Positions 1 to 7,662 of a stretch of DNA of 64,000 bases are shown piece by piece. The stretch comes from CAZEMR01 sp964513465. Its GTDB lineage: Bacteria > Bacteroidota > Ignavibacteria > Kapaibacteriales > UBA2268. Position 1 is the stretch's first letter, and every line of letters starts with the position of its first letter. The stretch is taken from the NCBI GenBank assembly GCA_964513465.1, contig CAZEMR010000002.1, positions 62,001-126,000 on the forward strand, given 5' to 3'. Below the pieces are notes generated by a model. It had not been told where the DNA came from, made no database searches, and saw only the letters and a program-made list of their open reading frames with translations. The position numbers and the translations under genes are program-made.

Positions 1-1
1 T

Positions 2-88
2 GTATCAGATCTGGCGGCGGGTATTTATACAATTGTGATATTTGATGAATTAGGAACTTTTCAACAAAAAATGATTATCATCGAATAA
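2..88 (+). CDS. C-terminal end of a T9SS cargo protein (5' truncated by window edge)
   Basis: Only the last 28 codons are inside the window; the reading frame opens at base 2 and stops with TAA at 86-88. The visible residues include the pattern G-I-Y-T-I-V-I followed by a short polar stretch and a final hydrophobic strand. This is how Por-type (T9SS type A) sorting domains end. The same pattern closes the complete cargo proteins at 6067, 10096, 12330 and 54172. Identity of the cargo domain is unknown. The next gene starts 28 nt downstream. Confidence 0.5.
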   Translation, partial: VSDLAAGIYTIVIFDELGTFQQKMIIIE

Positions 89-116
89 GTCGGCTACGAG
101 ATTACAGGAGAAAAAA

Positions 117-1226
117 GTGGATAAAGATAACGAACAAAGAAACAAGCAGGATAAAGACAGCCAGCAACCACGTCGTAATCCTCGTCGCGGCCAAAGAAAG
201 CCACGGCCGCAGGGAACGACACAGCAAAAACAGCAGCCAGACCAGAAACAGCAAAAATCTCAGCAGAAACCTCGTAAGCCAGGCTCACCCAAAAAGCAGT
301 CGATAATTTCTGTGGTGGTACCTTTGCTTAACGAAGAGGAGTCGCTTCCGGAGCTTGCTTTCCAGCTTGAGGAAGAGCTCGAAAAATTTGTTAAAAACCG
401 CTACGAAGTGATATTTGTCGACGATGGCTCGACCGACAATTCATTCGAGGTAATCAGGCGGCTCAATCAGCGCAATCACAAATTCCGCGCTATAAGATTT
501 CGCAGAAATTATGGCAAATCGGCTGCGCTGTCCGTAGGCTTCAAACAGGCGAGAGGCGTTATCATTATTACGATGGACGCCGATCTGCAGGACGATCCTG
601 CGGAGATTCCGAACCTGGTCGGCAAAATCAAAGAGGGCTACGATCTGGTATCCGGATGGAAGAAAAAGCGTAAAGACCCTTTGAGCAAGACCATTCCTTC
701 GAAATTTTTTAATTTTGTGACATCAAAGCTCAGCGGTATTAAATTGCATGACTTCAATTGCGGGCTGAAGGCTTATCGCAAAGAAGTAGCGCAATCGCTC
801 GATGTGTATGGCGAAATGCATCGCTATCTGCCGGCTCTTGCGCACTGGGAGGGGTTCCGGGTGACCGAAATTCCGGTTAAGCACCACGAACGCCGCTACG
901 GCAAGTCAAAATTCGGATTCTCGAGATTTATCAAGGGCTATCTCGATCTACTGACCGTGATGTTTACTACACGTTACCTTAAGCGGCCGCTGCATTTCTT
1001 CGGTACGCTCGGCACGCTCTTTGCATCGATAGGCTTTATTATTGATCTTTGGCTGACAATAGAATGGCTGCTTGGGTGGACATCGCTGAGCAATCGCCCG
1101 CTGGCGCTTTTGGGAGTATTGCTCATAATCGTGGGCGTTCAGTTCATTTCGATGGGACTTATTGGCGAAATGATTGTGAAAAATACTCAAAAAGACACAA
1201 TATATAGTATAAAAGAAAAAATTTAA
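117..1226 (+). CDS. Family 2 glycosyltransferase (DPM1/GtrB-like) with basic N-terminal extension
   Basis: A membrane-anchored GT2 enzyme that probably transfers a sugar from a nucleotide donor to a polyprenyl phosphate, as in lipid or LPS glycosylation. After about 60 residues the GT-A fold begins (VVVPLLNEEES), followed by FVDDGSTDNS and the metal/donor site MDADLQDDP. Two C-terminal membrane helices (about 290-320 and 328-350) match the GtrB/DPM1-like layout. The start is GTG, chosen for the CAGGAG ribosome site 6 nt upstream. The first 55-60 residues are almost entirely Q, K, R, P and N, which is unusual for the family and looks disordered and strongly basic. Substrate cannot be told from sequence. 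Confidence 0.85.
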   Translation: MDKDNEQRNKQDKDSQQPRRNPRRGQRKPRPQGTTQQKQQPDQKQQKSQQKPRKPGSPKKQSIISVVVPLLNEEESLPELAFQLEEELEKFVKNRYEVIFVDDGSTDNSFEVIRRLNQRNHKFRAIRFRRNYGKSAALSVGFKQARGVIIITMDADLQDDPAEIPNLVGKIKEGYDLVSGWKKKRKDPLSKTIPSKFFNFVTSKLSGIKLHDFNCGLKAYRKEVAQSLDVYGEMHRYLPALAHWEGFRVTEIPVKHHERRYGKSKFGFSRFIKGYLDLLTVMFTTRYLKRPLHFFGTLGTLFASIGFIIDLWLTIEWLLGWTSLSNRPLALLGVLLIIVGVQFISMGLIGEMIVKNTQKDTIYSIKEKI

Positions 1227-1246
1227 TCTTTTTGCAGGCAAAATTT

Positions 1247-2005
1247 ATGAAAAGAATTTATCCATTTGCGTTCATTCTAATTTGCGTGGCAATGCTGGCA
1301 TATTCACCGCATTCCGCCACCGCGCAGTTTACTTCCAAAACTTATATATCCGGAGGATTGTCGACCCTGGCAATGCCCGGCGAAACGCCGAATACTTTGC
1401 CGATGGTGCAGCGCGATACTACCAAAGAGCAAATCACCGGCGGAAGCTTTAATGGAAGCCAGCCCGGAATTGGACTTCAGTTCCTGTTTGTTCTCGATAA
1501 GGAAGAAAATTTCCGAATACCGCTCGGCTTCGATTACAATTTTTTCCGTGCTGCCGAACGTATCCCGATCTCGGCTTTTTATGAAGCGCGACTGAAGCAC
1601 AGGGTGGATGTGGCAGGAATTAATCTGGGGCTGCACTACGCTTTTCTGAAGTTTCCGCTTGCTCAGGCAAAAATTTATGGCGGAATCGAAGCGCGAGCCA
1701 CATATGTATTTAATGGAGAATTCCAGAAAATTCAGAATTATAAGCTCGACGATCTGATGGACGAAGACGTTACTATACCTACTAAGCCGGACGTCTGGCG
1801 TTTCGGAGGGCAAGCGCGCCTCGGTATCGAAGGCGAGATTTTCGACCCGGTTTATATTAACACAAGTGTGGCGTTCGGAGTTATAAATTTGATCGGACGC
1901 GATGATCAGCGCGGCGAACTCTTTACGATACTTTCGCAGTACGAAAACGAGGAATCGCTGGTATCTGTGATCAATTTCTCTTTTTTAATTCAATATAAAT
2001 TTTAA
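1247..2005 (+). CDS. Putative outer-membrane beta-barrel protein
   Basis: A 252-residue exported protein. The ATG at 1247 is preferred over the in-frame TTG at 1232 because it opens directly into a signal peptide (MKRIYPFAFILICVAML...ATAQ, cleavage after TAQ). The mature part alternates polar and aromatic residues and ends in NFSFLIQYKF, with a terminal Phe as expected for a BamA-recognised barrel. It begins about 20 nt after the glycosyltransferase and ends 8 nt before the GT9 gene, so the three probably form an operon. I recognise no specific family. A porin-like or assembly-related barrel is the most that can be said. Confidence 0.6.
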   Translation: MKRIYPFAFILICVAMLAYSPHSATAQFTSKTYISGGLSTLAMPGETPNTLPMVQRDTTKEQITGGSFNGSQPGIGLQFLFVLDKEENFRIPLGFDYNFFRAAERIPISAFYEARLKHRVDVAGINLGLHYAFLKFPLAQAKIYGGIEARATYVFNGEFQKIQNYKLDDLMDEDVTIPTKPDVWRFGGQARLGIEGEIFDPVYINTSVAFGVINLIGRDDQRGELFTILSQYENEESLVSVINFSFLIQYKF

Positions 2006-2013
2006 GACATCTG

Positions 2014-3105
2014 ATGAATATCGAAGATATTATTTATAAACCGGATTGCAGGCATTTCCGCGGAGATATCCCGTGCAGGCCGCATAAGGAATACGGGGTC
2101 CATTGCGCGGATTGCAATTATTATTCCGCGGCTGATACAAATATTCTCATAATTAAACTCGGGGCAATTGGCGATGTGATAAGAACTACGCCGTTGCTTA
2201 CCCGTATCCGGCGTGAATATCCCAAAGCGATGGTGTGGTGGCTGACTTATTCTCCCGATGTGGTTCCGGCAAAAGTCGACCGGGTTATGCCATTCGATTT
2301 CGAATCCGTCACCGCGCTGCAAGGTATGGACTTCGATATTGCCATAAATCTTGACAAAGACCCTCATGCCTGCGGATTGCTCAATCGGGTGAAAGCTAAT
2401 CAAAAATTCGGTTATCGCCTGAAAAAGAATAAACCTGCGCCGGTTGATGAATTGGCTCAGCATAAATATATAACCGGCATTTTTGACGACGCAAATCAGG
2501 AAAACACAAAGAATTACCTCGAAGAAATCTTCGAAATATGCGGCTGGCAGTTCGAAGGCGAAGAGTATATCCTCGAATACGAAAGCGCTATGAAATGGGA
2601 TATCCCCGCTGGCGGCAAGCCAATTGTCGGACTCAATACCGGCTGCGGCGAGCGCTGGACCTCCCGCCTATGGGCCGAGGAAAAATGGGAGGAACTGATC
2701 GGATTGCTTAACGAAAACGGCTTTTTCCCGCTGCTTCTGGGAGGCGCTCAGGAACACGAAAAAAACAGCAATATGGCGCTGCGCACCGGCGCGACCTATC
2801 TCGGGCATTTTCCGCTGCAGGACTTTATGTCGCTGATGGACGAGTGCCGGATAATTGTCAGCGCGGTAACCATGGCCATGCACGTGGCAATCGGCTTGCG
2901 CAAACGTCTCGTTCTGATGAATAATATATTTAATGCCCGCGAATTCGAGCTTTACGGCCGTGGCGAAATCGTCCAGCCGGACAAGCCGTGCACCTGTTTC
3001 TTCAGGCCGCGCTGCGTCAATCCGGATTATTTCTGCATGGACAGCCTGTCCGCGCAGAAGATATTCGATGCCGTCCGGCGCCAGGCCGAAGCACGCCGAG
3101 CTTAG
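2014..3105 (+). CDS. Family 9 glycosyltransferase (heptosyltransferase-like) with N-terminal Cys cluster
   Basis: Likely adds a heptose or related sugar to the LPS core at the inner membrane. The GT9 hallmark ILIIKLGAIGDVIRTTPLL is at about residues 43-61. The C-terminal donor-binding half has GLNTGCGERWTSRLW and a late S-A-V-T-M-A-M-H motif matching the D/T-x-x-x-H-x-A region of heptosyltransferases. The first 40 residues hold Cys12, His14, Cys20, His23, Cys30 and Cys33 in a zinc-finger-like spacing. A second Cys-rich stretch (CTCFFRPRCVNPDYFC) sits near the C-terminus. E. coli WaaC/WaaF lack these, so a bound metal is possible but inferred. Ends convergently, overlapping the recombinase-like gene by 4 nt. 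Confidence 0.8.
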   Translation: MNIEDIIYKPDCRHFRGDIPCRPHKEYGVHCADCNYYSAADTNILIIKLGAIGDVIRTTPLLTRIRREYPKAMVWWLTYSPDVVPAKVDRVMPFDFESVTALQGMDFDIAINLDKDPHACGLLNRVKANQKFGYRLKKNKPAPVDELAQHKYITGIFDDANQENTKNYLEEIFEICGWQFEGEEYILEYESAMKWDIPAGGKPIVGLNTGCGERWTSRLWAEEKWEELIGLLNENGFFPLLLGGAQEHEKNSNMALRTGATYLGHFPLQDFMSLMDECRIIVSAVTMAMHVAIGLRKRLVLMNNIFNAREFELYGRGEIVQPDKPCTCFFRPRCVNPDYFCMDSLSAQKIFDAVRRQAEARRA

Positions 3106-3947
3106 TAATTTGCAGCAAGCTTCAGCCAGCTTTGAGCTGTCGGGAGATGCCGGAAGCCGAATTTTTGCATCAGCTTTTTGCGCGAGCGGTGCTTCCGGGC
3201 AAAAATTATAATCGCTGTGTTCGTAATCGAGCGCGGCGATTTTTTTATTCCGGCGCTATCAAGCGAACGCCGGAGTATATCTCGTACGCCCCGCAGTGAG
3301 AGACTCGCCCCCTGATTGCTGCGACTCAGACAAGGAAAAAGGGGTGTGTTTTGCTCGAGTAAATTTAATGATTTGACAAATATTTGGACAATATCGCTAT
3401 GGCGGCGGAATATCTCGCGTCCGGCGATTTTGTATGAATTATACGAATGCGAAATATCGCTCAAATTAAGCAGCGGAATATCTGCCGGCGGAAATTCGTA
3501 GTATATAATCAGTATGATGATTAATTTATTACGAATCGAAAGCGGAGAATCGCTGCCTATAAGCAAGTCGATTTGATCGCGTGTGAGATACTCCGGTGGA
3601 CGTGCTTTATGGGGGATTTCTTCGAATTTAATCAGTCTGGCAGGATTTGTTTCGATTAGTTTGTTATTTTTCAGATAATTACAAAATCTTCTGAATGCAG
3701 AGAAATACATTCTTACAGAATTCTGACTAAGCATTTTATTAATTCTGAGATGTTCCATATATTTACGGGCGTCTTCGGGTGTGAATCCGAAATCATTCGC
3801 CGAAGCATACTCAAGAAATTGCGAAAGCATCCGGCTATAAGTTAATCGTGTGGCGGGCGCCGCGCCTGACAAATCGGTGAATTCCCGCGCCAGACGGCGT
3901 AGCCGGGGAATCTGTATATAAGTTGGCTTAATTTCATTATTTATCAT
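3102..3947 (-). CDS. Tyrosine-recombinase (XerC/D-like) fold with apparently lost active site
   Basis: A 281-residue protein with the two-domain Xer layout. The N-terminal SAM-like core-binding domain (about 15-105) has TRLTYSRMLSQFLEYA and SVRMYFSAFRRFCNYL, and the catalytic-domain scaffold covers about 118-281. Aligning by eye to XerD, the active-site positions seem replaced: first Arg (G-L-R-x-x-E) by Pro153 in EFPPADI; H-x-L-R-H by R-S-I-T-N (239-243); LGH by FGF (263-265); Tyr by Trp274. The length and both domains are intact and there is no frameshift, so it looks like a maintained non-catalytic DNA-binding relative, not a decayed gene. It diverges from rlmD with only 17 nt between starts. 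Confidence 0.65.
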   Translation of the reverse strand: MINNEIKPTYIQIPRLRRLAREFTDLSGAAPATRLTYSRMLSQFLEYASANDFGFTPEDARKYMEHLRINKMLSQNSVRMYFSAFRRFCNYLKNNKLIETNPARLIKFEEIPHKARPPEYLTRDQIDLLIGSDSPLSIRNKLIIILIIYYEFPPADIPLLNLSDISHSYNSYKIAGREIFRRHSDIVQIFVKSLNLLEQNTPLFPCLSRSNQGASLSLRGVRDILRRSLDSAGIKKSPRSITNTAIIIFARKHRSRKKLMQKFGFRHLPTAQSWLKLAANY

Positions 3948-3964
3948 AATATTTAAAATAAGAA

Positions 3965-5386
3965 ATGTCTAAAAATAAGAAAAATACATTCGTAGAACTA
4001 GAAATCGAATCGATCGGTTTCGAGGGAATTGCAATCGCCCGGAATGAGGGAATGGTCTACTTTGTCAAGGGCGGAGTGCCCGGCGACCGCGTGATTGCCA
4101 AAGAATTGCGCAAGCGAAAAAAATACCGCGAAGCCCAGGTCGAGGAGATAATAGCGCCATCGCCCGACAGGATCGATGCGCCATGCCGATATTTCGGGCC
4201 CTGCGGCGGCTGCACCTGGCAGAACCTGAAATACTCGAAGCAGCTCGAATGGAAGCGGCGCCACGTAGAGGACGCATTCACGAGGATCGGAAAAATCGAG
4301 GACGTTGAATACCTCGAAACACTGCCCTCGCCGAAGCAATATGAATATCGGAACAAAATGGAGTTCTCGTTCGGCAGCTCGCGATGGATGACCGCCGGCG
4401 AGATCGAGAGCGGCGAGGATATCCGGCAGAAACATTTCGCGCTGGGGCTGCATATCCCCGGGCGTTTCGATAAAATTCTGGATATAGACGAATGCCTGAT
4501 TCATAAAAATTATGGTAATAAAATATTGAATACGCTTCGCGAAAAAGCGCTGGAGCTTGGCGTTTCGGCGTACAATAGCCGCGCCCATATCGGCTTTCTG
4601 CGCAATATAATTATTCGGACTAGCGACGCCAACGACGAAATCATGGCCGCGCTGATTACGAATGCTGTCGCCGAGGCCGAAGACCGGGTATTCATCGATT
4701 GGTATGAGAATGAATTCCCTGCCGCGCTGCCGGAGATCGACACAGTGCTTCATGCGGTCAACGATACGCGTTCGCCGGTGGCATCGCAGGAGATGCGCAT
4801 TATTAATGGAAGCGGTGCGATAACCGAACAGATACTGGGCCTCGATTACCGGATTTCGCCATATTCATTTTTCCAGACGAATTCATCACAGCTTGATGGA
4901 TTTATCTCGTTAATTCTTGATTATGCCGAGCTGACCAACGAAAGCGCCGTGTGGGATTTGTATTGCGGGACAGGCTCGATCACCCTTCCGGCATCGCGAA
5001 AGTGTAAATATATATATGGGATAGAGTTATCGGAAAGCTCGGTCGCCGACGCCCGCGCGAATATGCAGCTCAATAATATCGACAATGCGGAGTTTTATCA
5101 GGCCGACCTTCACGCTAAGGATACTCCCGCGCTGCTCGATTCGCTGCCGCGCCCGGATGTGATTATCATCGATCCGCCGCGCGCAGGGATGCACAAAAAT
5201 CTCGTCGATCATATCCTCGCAGCCGGCGCCGGCCTCATCGTTTACGTAAGCTGCAACCCGGCTACGCAGGCACGGGACTGCGCCCTGCTTGCGGATAATT
5301 ATACCGTCGAAAAAATCCGCCCGGTGGATATGTTCCCCCAGACCTTCCACGTCGAATCGGTCGCACTGCTGAGAAGGAAGGCATAA
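3965..5386 (+). CDS. rlmD: 23S rRNA (uracil-5-)-methyltransferase, RlmD/RumA family
   Basis: Methylates C5 of a uridine in 23S rRNA (U1939 for E. coli RlmD) using SAM; other family members act on U747 or tRNA U54, so the exact target is inferred. A TRAM domain covers residues 5-65. The [4Fe-4S] ligands are Cys74, Cys80, Cys83 and the Cys of IDECLIHK. The Rossmann part has DLYCGTGSITL, then IIIDPPRAGMHK and the nucleophile motif YVSCNPATQARD. Total length of 473 fits the family. queE follows 2 nt after the stop, suggesting co-transcription. Confidence 0.9.
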   Translation: MSKNKKNTFVELEIESIGFEGIAIARNEGMVYFVKGGVPGDRVIAKELRKRKKYREAQVEEIIAPSPDRIDAPCRYFGPCGGCTWQNLKYSKQLEWKRRHVEDAFTRIGKIEDVEYLETLPSPKQYEYRNKMEFSFGSSRWMTAGEIESGEDIRQKHFALGLHIPGRFDKILDIDECLIHKNYGNKILNTLREKALELGVSAYNSRAHIGFLRNIIIRTSDANDEIMAALITNAVAEAEDRVFIDWYENEFPAALPEIDTVLHAVNDTRSPVASQEMRIINGSGAITEQILGLDYRISPYSFFQTNSSQLDGFISLILDYAELTNESAVWDLYCGTGSITLPASRKCKYIYGIELSESSVADARANMQLNNIDNAEFYQADLHAKDTPALLDSLPRPDVIIIDPPRAGMHKNLVDHILAAGAGLIVYVSCNPATQARDCALLADNYTVEKIRPVDMFPQTFHVESVALLRRKA

Positions 5387-5388
5387 GC

Positions 5389-6063
5389 GTGAAGCAGCCC
5401 GATATATATAATCTGCCGCTGGCGGTGTCGGAGCTGTTTTATTCGATACAGGGCGAAGGGACGCGCGCCGGCCTGCCCTGCGTATTCGTGCGGCTTCAGG
5501 GCTGCAATCTTCGCTGCGAGTGGTGCGATACGGAATATGCTCAGCAAATCGGAGGGGGGCACCGCATGGAATTTCGCGAAGTTAAAGAATATATAGAAGA
5601 TAAAAAATGCTCGTTTGTGGAATTCACCGGCGGAGAGCCTCTGCTGCATCCGGAACTGATTCCGACCGTCCGGCATCTCTGCGATAAGGGGCTTACTGTG
5701 GCAATCGAGACGAATGGGTCGTTGGATATATCCGTGCTCGATACGCGGGCGGTGCGGATTATGGACGTGAAGTGTCCTGGCTCTGGGATGGAGAAATTCA
5801 ATTTATGGGAAAATATGGAGTATTTGCAAACGCATGACGAGGTCAAATTCGTGCTCCGATCGGAGGATGATTATTTATATTCAAAAAAAATCATCGAGAA
5901 ATATGATCTGATTCGCCGGACTGCGTCGGTGCTGATTTCCGCGGTGCATGGCAGCATTTCGCCTGAGTCGATTGCCGGATGGATGCTGCGCGACCGGCTC
6001 GAAGCGCGATTGCAGCTTCAGCTTCATAAAATTATTTACGATCCTTCGCGGAGGGGCGTCTGA
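5389..6063 (+). CDS. queE: 7-carboxy-7-deazaguanine synthase (radical SAM)
   Basis: Converts 6-carboxytetrahydropterin to 7-carboxy-7-deazaguanine in queuosine synthesis. The N-terminus has SELFYSIQGEGTRAGLPCVF, the QueE signature, and the radical-SAM cluster ligands Cys39, Cys43 and Cys46 (CNLRCEWC, CX3CX2C). EFTGGEPLLHPEL and AIETNGSL are the usual SAM-binding strands. GTG start, 2 nt after rlmD; a tRNA-modification gene beside an rRNA-modification gene is plausible housekeeping context. No other queuosine gene is in the window. Confidence 0.9.
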   Translation: MKQPDIYNLPLAVSELFYSIQGEGTRAGLPCVFVRLQGCNLRCEWCDTEYAQQIGGGHRMEFREVKEYIEDKKCSFVEFTGGEPLLHPELIPTVRHLCDKGLTVAIETNGSLDISVLDTRAVRIMDVKCPGSGMEKFNLWENMEYLQTHDEVKFVLRSEDDYLYSKKIIEKYDLIRRTASVLISAVHGSISPESIAGWMLRDRLEARLQLQLHKIIYDPSRRGV

Positions 6064-6066
6064 GCC

Positions 6067-7656
6067 ATGAAAAAATTCGGTTTGTTGATAATTATATTAA
6101 TTGCGGGGAATCACTGGCTGGACGCATCGGAACCGGACAGCGCGCTGGTGTTCCAGCAGCTCACCGAACGCAGCAATGCGTTGATGAATTTCACGAATTA
6201 TGGAACTTATGGCGCGAGCTTTTCGAGTCTGACCGCTACAAATCTCTGGCCGCGGGATTCGGCTACGAATTATCTATATTCCGGCGGATTCGCTTTCGTA
6301 TGCAAAAAGCGAGTAAACGGCGAAGTCCGGCGAATGGCGGAATACACAATTAACCCCAATACGGCTTCGGACGGGCATTTTTCGCCAGGGGCTATAGCAG
6401 ACGGCCCGCTGGCGGATTACGAGCGGCCTGAGCGCGTCATGACCTGGTCATCGCTGAATCATGATTCATTCAGCGGCGTACCGATTCGGATTGAGGCGCT
6501 AGGGCAGAACTGGCCGTTGTGGCATTGCGATGGAGACAAATCTTATCTGCCCGGTTATTATGTATATGATGAATTGCGTCGCAATCCCGTTGAATTTCCG
6601 ACAGGTGCGGCGATGATCTCGGATGAGGACATCTTCTGCGTTTATAAGGATACCGATCTCGCGAGGCGCGATCTGCCGGCTGAGATGCTGTCGGAGCGTG
6701 GCTATCCGCTGGGCCTGCAGGTCGAGCAGACGGCATTTACATGGAGCGTGGAGCAATACCGGGATATTATCATAATTTTATATAAATTAATAAATTACTC
6801 GCAGGATACGCTGCGGGGGTGCTGGTTTGCGCCGCTGTTCGACCCGGATATAGCGCCAGAGCGCCGGACATTTATGGGATATAACGACGACCGTCTGGCC
6901 GAAGACCGGACATATGCGTATGAATATCAAATGGCGGTTTGCTGGAGCGATACCAGTGCGCTTGACCGCGGAATGCGATTCGGCTATATGGGAATTTCGC
7001 CGCTGATGCGTCCGGCGGTGGATTCGGATGGAAAATTGCGCAACGATAAATCATTTTACCAATTAGAAGAACAAATTCCGGAAGGCCGCCTGCTGGCTAT
7101 CCCTCCGGAATTGGATATATATAATGATTCGCTGTTTTATGAATTTATAGCAAATGAAGCAAGTATCGCACAGTTCGGGCCGGGCGACGTGCGATTTGCG
7201 ATGCCGCTGGGGCCGTTCGATATGGCGCCTGGCGATACACTGAAGTCGGCTGTGCTGCTGGCCTGGGCATGGCCATCGTTCAGCGATACGCCGGATGATT
7301 CGCGATTCAACATGGTATTAATGAGCAACAGGATCGAAGCGGGGTATGATTTGTTTTATAACAGCATAATCACATCAATCGGCGGGGAAGAAACGCAAAC
7401 GGAATCGATAGTTATCTATCCCAATCCCACGGGGGCCGATCTGAATATCAGGATAAATTCTCCTGAAGCCGGATTTGCGAATCTGGAAATATTTGATTTA
7501 AAAGGTCGGAGCGCGGGGATTTCTGCGAAAAAATATTTAAATTCCGGTTCAAATTTGATTAATTTGGATATGGGCGGATTGTCCTCTGCGGCATATATTT
7601 TGCTAATAGATATAAATGGCCGCATTCATACAGAATTATTTACGAAAATCAAATAA
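6067..7656 (+). CDS. Secreted protein of unknown function with T9SS C-terminal sorting domain
   Basis: 529 residues with an N-terminal signal peptide (MKKFGLLIIILIAGN...) and a C-terminal Por sorting domain of about 80 residues beginning at SIVIYPNPTGADLNI and containing FDLKGR and a hydrophobic last strand. It should therefore cross the inner membrane by Sec and the outer membrane by the type IX system, then be released or anchored at the surface. The 400-residue passenger shows no motif I recognise; it is rich in Tyr, Asp and Trp, as surface beta proteins often are. Starts 3 nt after queE. Confidence 0.7.
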   Translation: MKKFGLLIIILIAGNHWLDASEPDSALVFQQLTERSNALMNFTNYGTYGASFSSLTATNLWPRDSATNYLYSGGFAFVCKKRVNGEVRRMAEYTINPNTASDGHFSPGAIADGPLADYERPERVMTWSSLNHDSFSGVPIRIEALGQNWPLWHCDGDKSYLPGYYVYDELRRNPVEFPTGAAMISDEDIFCVYKDTDLARRDLPAEMLSERGYPLGLQVEQTAFTWSVEQYRDIIIILYKLINYSQDTLRGCWFAPLFDPDIAPERRTFMGYNDDRLAEDRTYAYEYQMAVCWSDTSALDRGMRFGYMGISPLMRPAVDSDGKLRNDKSFYQLEEQIPEGRLLAIPPELDIYNDSLFYEFIANEASIAQFGPGDVRFAMPLGPFDMAPGDTLKSAVLLAWAWPSFSDTPDDSRFNMVLMSNRIEAGYDLFYNSIITSIGGEETQTESIVIYPNPTGADLNIRINSPEAGFANLEIFDLKGRSAGISAKKYLNSGSNLINLDMGGLSSAAYILLIDINGRIHTELFTKIK

Positions 7657-7662
7657 ACGCAT

